This document shows positions 58,506-64,000 of a stretch of 64,000 nucleotides of DNA, piece by piece. A program made the position numbers and the translations under genes. The stretch comes from Candidatus Streptomyces philanthi (GTDB lineage Bacteria; Actinomycetota; Actinomycetes; Streptomycetales; Streptomycetaceae): the NCBI GenBank assembly GCA_018114805.1, contig CP073042.1, positions 3,658,001 to 3,722,000 on the forward strand, in the 5' to 3' direction. The notes under the pieces are model-generated. The model searched no databases and was not told the origin of the DNA. It saw only the letters and a list, made by a program, of their open reading frames with translations. The stretch's first letter is position 1; each line of letters begins with the position of its first letter.

Positions 58506-60830
58506 CTAGCGGCCCGGGTCCGCGGAGTTGGGGTCGACCGAGAACAGCGTGCCGTCCGAGGCCGAGGCCACCAACGCCCCGTCCACCCGCAACACCGCGC
58601 TCGTCTCCGTCGACATGCCGAAGCCGCTGTCGGCGCTGCGCGGCCCGGTCTGCCAGCGCTCGCCGCCGTCGCGCAGGTCGAGCGCGAGGACGCGACCGCT
58701 GCCGTTGCACAGGTAGACCGTGTGCTCGCGGGTCGACACCGACGGGAGGCCCAGCCGCTCCACGTCCGACACGCTGCTCCACAGCGTCCGGCCGCTGCGC
58801 GGGTCGACCGCCGTGACCCGGCCGCTGCTCTGCACGAAGAACAGCCGCCCGCCGGCGAGCGAACCGTGCCCCAGCGCCAGCCGCGGCATCCGCACCTCAC
58901 GTCGCTCCCCGGTGACCGCGTCGAGCCGTACCAGGCTCTGGTACGGGGCGCCGTCGCGGTCCTGGTAGCGCAGGAACAGCAGGTCGCGGCCGTCGGTGCC
59001 GAGCGGTTCGTCCACGTTGCGCAGTCGGGCGAGTTCGGTGGCCGCCCCGCTGGCCCGGTCCAGCCGGCGCACCAACGTCGTGTCGCTCTCCCCGTCCTCC
59101 GCCCAGCACAGTGCGTACGGCAGACCCGCGTGCCCGGCCGGCGAGCACTCCTGCCCGGGCGGTACGGGATAGGACCATCGTACCTCGCCGGTGGTGGCCT
59201 GGCGGGCGGTGATGGCGTCGTCCCCCGGGGCGCTGCCGAGCACGAGATCGCCGGCGATCGCCGCCTCGGCGGAGTCGCTCACCTGCCGCGACCACACCTC
59301 CGCGCCGCTCTCCCCGTCGAGCGCGACCAGCCGCGTGCTCCCCTCGCTCGGCGAGTCGTGCACGAAGACCAAGCCGCCGCGCACGCCGATCGGCTGACTG
59401 CCGCTCGCTATGTCCGTCGGGTCGCTCAGCGCGTCGGTGCGCCAGTCGAGCCGCCCCGAGCGGGCGTCGAGCCGGACCGTGGGGAAGCCCATGCCGCCGC
59501 AGAACAGCCGGGTCCCGCGCGCGACGCACTGCGGGTCGAAGACCTCGCCGAGCCCGGCGGTGCCGGCCGGGCCCGCCTTCGGCGTGACCTCGCTCCGGTG
59601 CAGCGCCACCTCCCACGGCCGCCAGCCCTCCGGCAGCGCCACCACCCGCACCCCGCGCCCCACCGGGCCGCTGTGCGCACGCCGTCGTCGGGCCCGAACA
59701 GCAGGAACGCCCCGCAGCCGAGGCCCAGCGCCGTCAGCGACGCGAGGGACCCGAGCACCCGCCGCGGCCAACGCGCCACAGCCCGCCGGCGCGCCCGGCA
59801 CCGCCGCCCGCCTCCCCGCTCCCTGCCGCGCCCTCCGCCGGCCGCGTCCCGCCGGGCCGCCCGCGGCCCCTCGCCGCCGGCCCGGCCCGACCGCCCGGCC
59901 CGCGCCGCCTGCCGCCCCGACCGCCCCGCCGGCGCGCGGCGCCGCGCCGGCCGCCGGGCCCACCGCGCCACCCGCCGTCCAGCCCGCCGTACCACCACCC
60001 ACCGCACCGCGCGCGGCGACGCGCACCGGGCCCCGGGTGGGCAGCTCTGTCAACGCCTCCACCAGCTCCGAGAGCCCGGGCCGCCGCGCCGGGTCCTTGG
60101 CCAGGCAGCGCTCCACCACGTCGCGCAGCGGCCGCGCCAGCTCGGCCAGCGCGGGCGGCTCGTGCACGACCCGGTACGCCGTCAGGTACGGGCTGTCCGC
60201 GTCGAACGGCCCGTACCCCGTCGCCGCGAAGGCCAGCAGCGTGCCTAGCGAGAACACGTCGGAGCCCGCCGTCACCTCGCGCGGCCGGTTCAACTGCTCG
60301 GGCGACATGAACGGCGGCGTGCCGAGCACCCGACCGGTCACCGTCAGCGCCTGGTCGTCGGCCGCGCGCGAGACGCCGAAGTCGATGACGCGCGGCCCGT
60401 CCTTGGCCATCAGCACGTTGGCCGGCTTGAGGTCGCGGTGCACCACGCCCACCCGGTGGATGTCGCCCAGCGCCCCCCCCGCGAGCCCGAGCGCGAGCCG
60501 CCGCAGCCTCGCCGCGCCCAGCGGCCCGCGCTCGGCCAGCTCCTCGGCGAGGGTGCGGCCCGGCACGTACCGCGTCGCCATCCAGGGCCGCTCGGCGTCC
60601 ACCATCGGCACCGTGTGCGCCCCGCTGACCCGCCGCGCCGCCGCGACCTCCTGCCGGAACCGGTCGCGGAACTCCTCGTCCTCGGCGAACTGGGAGTGCA
60701 CCACCTTGACGGCGACCTGCCGCCCGGAGGCGGCGCGGGCCGGGTAGACGACGCCCATGCCGCCGGAGCCGAGGCGATCGAGCAGCCGGTACTCCCCGAC
60801 CACCTCCGGATCACCTACGCCCAGCGACAC
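58506..60830 (-). CDS. Serine/threonine protein kinase with PQQ-like beta-propeller
   Basis: 774 codons from GTG 60830, open throughout. Kinase: RLLDRLGSGGMGVVYPARAASGRQVAVKVVH, GVVHRDLKPANVLM, VIDFGVSRAAD, FMSPEQLNRPREV. The C-terminal propeller has repeated blades (RLVALDGESGAEVWSRQV; RVTAVDPRSGRTLWSSV; RVLALDLRDGGERWQTG). The expected transmembrane segment (VLGSLASLTALGLGCGAFLLF) is encoded at about 59690-59770 but in another frame. The open frame there gives Arg/Ala/Gly-rich sequence. So two compensating frameshifts (somewhere in 59790-60010 and about 59672-59690) seem to have removed the membrane anchor while keeping kinase and propeller in phase. Confidence 0.8.
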   Translation of the reverse strand: MSLGVGDPEVVGEYRLLDRLGSGGMGVVYPARAASGRQVAVKVVHSQFAEDEEFRDRFRQEVAAARRVSGAHTVPMVDAERPWMATRYVPGRTLAEELAERGPLGAARLRRLALGLAGGALGDIHRVGVVHRDLKPANVLMAKDGPRVIDFGVSRAADDQALTVTGRVLGTPPFMSPEQLNRPREVTAGSDVFSLGTLLAFAATGYGPFDADSPYLTAYRVVHEPPALAELARPLRDVVERCLAKDPARRPGLSELVEALTELPTRGPVRVAARGAVGGGTAGWTAGGAVGPAAGAAPRAGGAVGAAGGAGRAVGPGRRRGAAGGPAGRGRRRARQGAGRRAAVPGAPAGCGALAAAGARVPRVADGAGPRLRGVPAVRARRRRAHSGPVGRGVRVVALPEGWRPWEVALHRSEVTPKAGPAGTAGLGEVFDPQCVARGTRLFCGGMGFPTVRLDARSGRLDWRTDALSDPTDIASGSQPIGVRGGLVFVHDSPSEGSTRLVALDGESGAEVWSRQVSDSAEAAIAGDLVLGSAPGDDAITARQATTGEVRWSYPVPPGQECSPAGHAGLPYALCWAEDGESDTTLVRRLDRASGAATELARLRNVDEPLGTDGRDLLFLRYQDRDGAPYQSLVRLDAVTGERREVRMPRLALGHGSLAGGRLFFVQSSGRVTAVDPRSGRTLWSSVSDVERLGLPSVSTREHTVYLCNGSGRVLALDLRDGGERWQTGPRSADSGFGMSTETSAVLRVDGALVASASDGTLFSVDPNSADPGR

Positions 60831-60926
60831 CGCCCCACCTCCTCGCACGCGCGTTTGAGCAAAAAGCCTAGACGTCGCGCGAGGGCACTGAGTGACCGAA
60901 CCCGCCAACCCGCGATAATCGACGGT

Positions 60927-61508
60927 ATGAGCGATGAGCAGCAGCCCGACACGGGCGCCGAAGCCCCCGGCGCGAAGGCCGCGGCGGGCGCCGACGCGGG
61001 GCCCGAGCCGGACTCGATCTGGTTCTTCGGCACCACCTGGGTGCACCACGACGGCGGGTACGCGCTGCGCCGCGTCGGCTTCTCGCTCGGCACCCTGCTG
61101 GCCGCCGCCGTGGGCACGTTCCTGCTGGTCTTCGCGTACCAGGGGGTGGCCATCTCGGACGCCGGCGGCCTGGTCAACCTCATGGTCATCGTGGCCCTGG
61201 CGATCTGTAGCGCGCTCGCCTTCGGCCGCACGATGGAGGAGCTGGGCTCGGGCGAGGGCCGGCGCGGCGGCCGGCGGGACGGGGCCGAGCGCGGCGACGA
61301 GGCGGCCAGCGAGAAGTCGATGCGCAGCATCAAGCTCATCGGCTTCGTGGGCGTCCTGCTCGCCTACTTCTGCCGCAGCCTGGTCGAGGCCCCGCGCGAG
61401 AAGCGGTACCGGGCGGAGTACGAGGCGGCCAGGGCCCGCCACGAGCGGCTGCGCGCCACCCGTACGGGAAACCCCGCGGCGCGCGCCAAGAAGCGCAAGC
61501 GCCGCTGA
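60927..61508 (+). CDS. Conserved membrane protein, unknown function
   Basis: 193 residues from ATG 60927. Acidic/Ala-rich start, WFFGTTWVHHDGGYALRRVG, then three hydrophobic segments (FSLGTLLAAAVGTFLLVFAYQG; GGLVNLMVIVALAICSALAFG; IKLIGFVGVLLAYFCRSLV) and a Lys/Arg-rich tail ending AKKRKRR. Divergent from the kinase gene. Not recognised. Confidence 0.8.
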   Translation: MSDEQQPDTGAEAPGAKAAAGADAGPEPDSIWFFGTTWVHHDGGYALRRVGFSLGTLLAAAVGTFLLVFAYQGVAISDAGGLVNLMVIVALAICSALAFGRTMEELGSGEGRRGGRRDGAERGDEAASEKSMRSIKLIGFVGVLLAYFCRSLVEAPREKRYRAEYEAARARHERLRATRTGNPAARAKKRKRR

Positions 61509-61614
61509 GCGCGCCGGCGCCGCCCCAAGGCGTGCGGCGCCGTCAGCGTCAGTGCCGCCGATCGCGCTCGCAGCGCCCGTGCCGCCGGTCGCGCCGGCGG
61601 TGGTGGCCGCGCCG

Positions 61615-62139
61615 TTACGCGGTGGGCTCGGCCCGGTCCGGGGTGCACGCGGCGGCGATGCCCAGGCTGTCCTCGTAGATGTGGTGCCGGACGATCTCCC
61701 CGCCCGCGACGGTCAGCCGCAGCGCGAACGGCGAGTGGAACGACTTCCCGGTAGCTCGCAGCGTGCCGTGCAGGTGGCCGGTGAGGACCGCGTCCGCGCC
61801 GTCGACCAGGAAGGCGTCGATCGTCGCGCCGCCCGCCTCCGGCACCGTGTGCTCCGCCAGTTCGACCCAGTGCCCGACGACGTCGGCGCGCGTGGAACGC
61901 GGCCGAATCCACGGCACGGCCGTGTTCCGGGCGATCTGCCAGTCCACCTCCTCCGCGTACATGGCGCCGATCTCCTCGGGCCCCTGCTCGGGGTCGGCCA
62001 CCCGGCGCAGGTACTCCGCCACGACGGCCCGCGTCCGCTCCGCGACACTTTCGCCGGCGGTGGTGCTGACGGGAGCGGTGCTGGCGGGGGCGGCATCGGC
62101 GCTGGCGGCGCGGGTCTCGGTGCTCGTCTTCGTCGTCAT
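61615..62139 (-). CDS. SnoaL/NTF2-like protein
   Basis: 174 residues from ATG 62139. The NTF2-like fold is suggested by TRAVVAEYLRRVADPEQGPEEIGAMYAEEVDWQIARN, DVVGHWVELAEHTVPEAGGATIDAFLVDGADAVLTGHLHGTL and FALRLTVAGGEIVRHHIYEDSLGIAAA. Members include polyketide cyclases and steroid isomerase-like proteins, but most are uncharacterised. It is divergent from an ArsR regulator that may control it. Confidence 0.82.
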   Translation of the reverse strand: MTTKTSTETRAASADAAPASTAPVSTTAGESVAERTRAVVAEYLRRVADPEQGPEEIGAMYAEEVDWQIARNTAVPWIRPRSTRADVVGHWVELAEHTVPEAGGATIDAFLVDGADAVLTGHLHGTLRATGKSFHSPFALRLTVAGGEIVRHHIYEDSLGIAAACTPDRAEPTA

Positions 62140-62400
62140 GGGGCAGAGCCTGCCGGCCGCCGCCCCGTCGATTACCTGCCAGGTCATGCCCGACGGGCGG
62201 GGTGCCGGGTGCGATCCGGTACGGGCGTGGGGGAGGCGGCGAGTGGGGCGCGGTGCGGGCGCGGGAGGCTGGTCCATCGGGGGAAACCCTGAGACGACCC
62301 CCAGATGTCCCTAGGCCACCCCGACATATGTCAGTTTCCTTTGACAGGTGTTTGGTCAGGGTGTCAGTGTAAGAACACCACACAGCAAGAGAGGTTCGAG
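62140..62400. promoter_or_regulatory. Divergent SnoaL/ArsR promoter region
   Basis: A TTGACA lies at 62341-62346 on the plus strand, with only a weak -10. TGTCAG occurs three times on one or the other strand within 62328-62370 (ATGTCAG, TTTGACA, GTGTCAG), a clustered pattern suitable for ArsR-type dimer binding. This patch is AT-richer than its surroundings. Confidence 0.5.
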
Positions 62401-62940
62401 ATGGGCTCGGCCCCAGTCCCGACCGGAGACGAACTGCTGAAGATCCTCGGCGCGCTCGGCAACCCGCACCGCATGCGGATCATCCAGGCGCTCACCGGCG
62501 GCCGGAACTACGTCAGCCGGCTGGCCCGGGACCTCACCATCAGCCGCCCGCTGCTGCACATGCACCTTCAGCGGCTGGAGGCCGCGGGACTGGTGGTCGG
62601 CTCGCTGGAACTGTCGGAGGACGGCAAGGCGATGAAGTTCTTCGAGGTGGCGCCGTTCGTCTACCGCCTGACCCCCGAGGCCGTCGCGGCCGCGGCGGCC
62701 TCGCTCACCGAGGCGGGCGCGGCCGCGGAGCCGGCCCCGGAGGCCGCTCCCCGGCGACGCCGCCCCACCCCCGAGCCCGACCCGCCCACCGCGGCCGGAC
62801 CCGGGACCGCGCCACCCGACTCCGTACGACCCGGCCCCGTACGACCCGGCCCCGTGCGACCCGACGCCGGGCAGCCCGACGCCGCCGACCGACCCGATCC
62901 CGTGAACACCGCGCGCGCCAGGCGGTCCGCCAGCCCGTGA
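62401..62940 (+). CDS. ArsR-type winged-helix regulator
   Basis: 179 residues from ATG 62401. Winged helix: LLKILGALGNPHRMRIIQALTGGRNYVSRLARDLTISRPLLHMHLQRLEAAGLVVGSLELSEDGKAMKFFEVAPF. The C-terminal third is Ala/Pro/Asp-rich with a short DNA repeat (CCGTACGACCCGGCC three times near 62820-62865, encoding RPGPV). The following gene starts 32 bp downstream and is probably co-transcribed. Confidence 0.85.
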   Translation: MGSAPVPTGDELLKILGALGNPHRMRIIQALTGGRNYVSRLARDLTISRPLLHMHLQRLEAAGLVVGSLELSEDGKAMKFFEVAPFVYRLTPEAVAAAAASLTEAGAAAEPAPEAAPRRRRPTPEPDPPTAAGPGTAPPDSVRPGPVRPGPVRPDAGQPDAADRPDPVNTARARRSASP

Positions 62941-62972
62941 AAGCCCGCCCATCCGTGAAAGAGAGAAGCGCA

Positions 62973-63263
62973 GTGAACGAGGAGATGGTGATACTCGCCG
63001 CGGACGACGCGGCCGAAGCCTGGGTCGGAGCGGTGGGCGCGGGCGGTGTCTTCCTGCTGCTCATCGTGATCGTCTGGCAGATCGCCGCCACCTGGCGGGC
63101 CCGCATGCTCGCGGCGCGCGAGGAGCAGCACAGGCAACTGGCCGGCAAGTAGGCCCAGTTGCTGGAGGACAACACGGAACTGCACCGCCGCACCCTGGAC
63201 GAGCTGAGCCAGGCCCGCACGTCGCTCGCCGCGATGGAGAAGATGATGCGCGAGATCGAGTAA
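62973..63263 (+). pseudogene. Small single-span membrane protein with in-frame TAG
   Basis: GTG 62973 (GAGAGA upstream) encodes MNEEMVILAADDAAEAW, a membrane segment (VGAGGVFLLLIVIVWQIAATW) and RARMLAAREEQHRQLAGK. TAG 63150-63152 follows. The same frame continues AQLLEDNTELHRRTLDELSQARTSLAAMEKMMREIE to TAA 63263, a coiled coil that clearly belongs to the same protein; the family probably has a Tyr there. Co-directional with the ArsR gene and the MMPL gene. Confidence 0.8.
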
Positions 63264-63844
63264 CGCCCCTCGGGCCCACCACCCCGCCCACGCGCCTCCC
63301 GCGCCCGTGCCCGGGCGTACCGGCCCGGGCCCGTACGCCCCCGGCGCCGGCACCACGGCCCGTGCGCCCAGGCCCCGCCGAGCCTCCGACCCACCCGGCC
63401 GCGCGCCCCGGACGTCACCCTTCCCGCCCGCGCGCCGCCGGCCCCACTGCCGGCCACCCAACCGTCGGCTGCCTTGTGGCCGCACACCCAACGGCCTTGC
63501 GCAAAAAGGCCGTTCGCCCCACCGACGTTCACCCGCCCGCCGCCCACCCAGGCGCCGCCCATGCTCGCCCGCACGACCCCGCGCCCCACCGGCGCCCGTC
63601 ATCACCAGCAACCGCACCGCACACCGCGTAACCCACAACCCGTAGCCCACGACCCGCGCGCCACGATCCGGGACCGCGCCCCGCACGTCGCGCCCCGCGC
63701 ACACCGCGCCTGCGCGCCCTGCACCCGCTCTCCGTGCCCGATACGACGTGTGGCCGGGACTGCACTCCCGGCCACACGCCCTGCACGGAGCGATGTTCCG
63801 CGAGCCCCTCGCACAACTCACTCCCACTCCGAAGGAGATCACCC
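63264..63844. other. Intergenic, mostly low complexity
   Basis: About 580 bp of C-rich sequence with imperfect repeats of GTAACCCACAACCCG type near 63625-63660. I see no gene. The last 100 bp hold a hairpin (63747-63778) and the presumed MMPL promoter. Confidence 0.45.
63747..63778. terminator. 13-bp perfect inverted repeat upstream of MMPL gene
   Basis: CGTGTGGCCGGGA and its exact complement surround a 6-base loop, about 67 bp before the MMPL start. Terminator of the preceding transcript or an operator; there is no T-run. Confidence 0.6.
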
Positions 63845-64000
63845 ATGCCCGCGTGGAGCAAGCGGCTCCCCGTCCTCCCCGGCGGACGCCGCTCGAAATG
63901 GGTCGTCCTGGTGGCCTGGCTGATCCTCGCGGTCGCCCTCGGGCCCCTGGCCGGCAAGTTCGGCGACGTCGAGGAGGACGGCCCGAACGCCTTCCTGCCG
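63845..64000 (+). CDS. MMPL-family transporter, N-terminal fragment
   Basis: From ATG 63845 (AAGGAG upstream): KRLPVLPGGRRSKWVVLVAWLILAVALGPLAGKFGDVEEDGPNAFLP, the typical first membrane segment and start of the first external domain of an MMPL/RND-type lipid or drug exporter. It runs out of the window. Confidence 0.88.
   Translation, partial: MPAWSKRLPVLPGGRRSKWVVLVAWLILAVALGPLAGKFGDVEEDGPNAFLP

Overview
The DNA is very GC-rich with the codon-position pattern of an actinomycete. Gene content and order (panC-nadB-nadC-coaX, lsr2, clpC, the cseC-cseB-cseA-sigE block, mutY, disA, radA, ilvD) match, from memory, one conserved core region of Streptomyces chromosomes. The window is therefore a core segment of a Streptomyces or a close relative.

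Layout. 1-1623: tail of a LuxR-type regulator, a DUF5937/ArsR-type regulator split by an in-frame stop, and a small-gene relic. 2127-8089: translationally coupled DUF2520 protein, panC, nadB, nadC and coaX (pantothenate/CoA and NAD synthesis). 8978-15503: small conserved Streptomyces genes, a BlaI-type repressor, an acetyltransferase, the nucleoid protein gene lsr2 and clpC. 15626-18935: wreckage of NACHT (NLR-like) genes. 19635-24636: a broken M23 peptidase gene, a membrane protein, a secreted protein, an XRE/DUF397 pair and a broken NmrA-like gene. 24820-28427: sigE-cseA-cseB-cseC envelope-stress module (minus strand). 28844-42530: mutY, disA (c-di-AMP synthase) and radA with intervening, partly broken genes, two HEAT-repeat genes and a Ppx/GppA phosphatase. 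42659-46183: sugar-phosphate isomerase-like gene, TetR gene, ilvD. 46322-55156: accessory stretch with GntR regulators, an MFS transporter, cutA with a second truncated copy, and a GntR/UTRA-controlled four-gene operon. 55238-60830: two serine/threonine kinase/beta-propeller genes (one dead) around an SH3-like protein. 60927-64000: membrane protein, SnoaL-like protein, ArsR regulator, a broken small membrane protein and the start of an MMPL transporter.

The most striking property is uneven gene decay. All recognisable housekeeping genes, about 20 kb of coding sequence, read through without a lesion. About fifteen accessory genes carry single-base frameshifts, in-frame stops, a 16-bp tandem duplication or deletions. 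That asymmetry is hard to explain by random sequencing error and suggests real, recent pseudogene formation. A second theme is low-complexity Ala/Pro/Thr/Arg-rich insertions or tails in otherwise conserved enzymes and regulators (PanC, NadB, MutY, SigE). I saw no tRNA, rRNA, CRISPR array, integrase or transposase.
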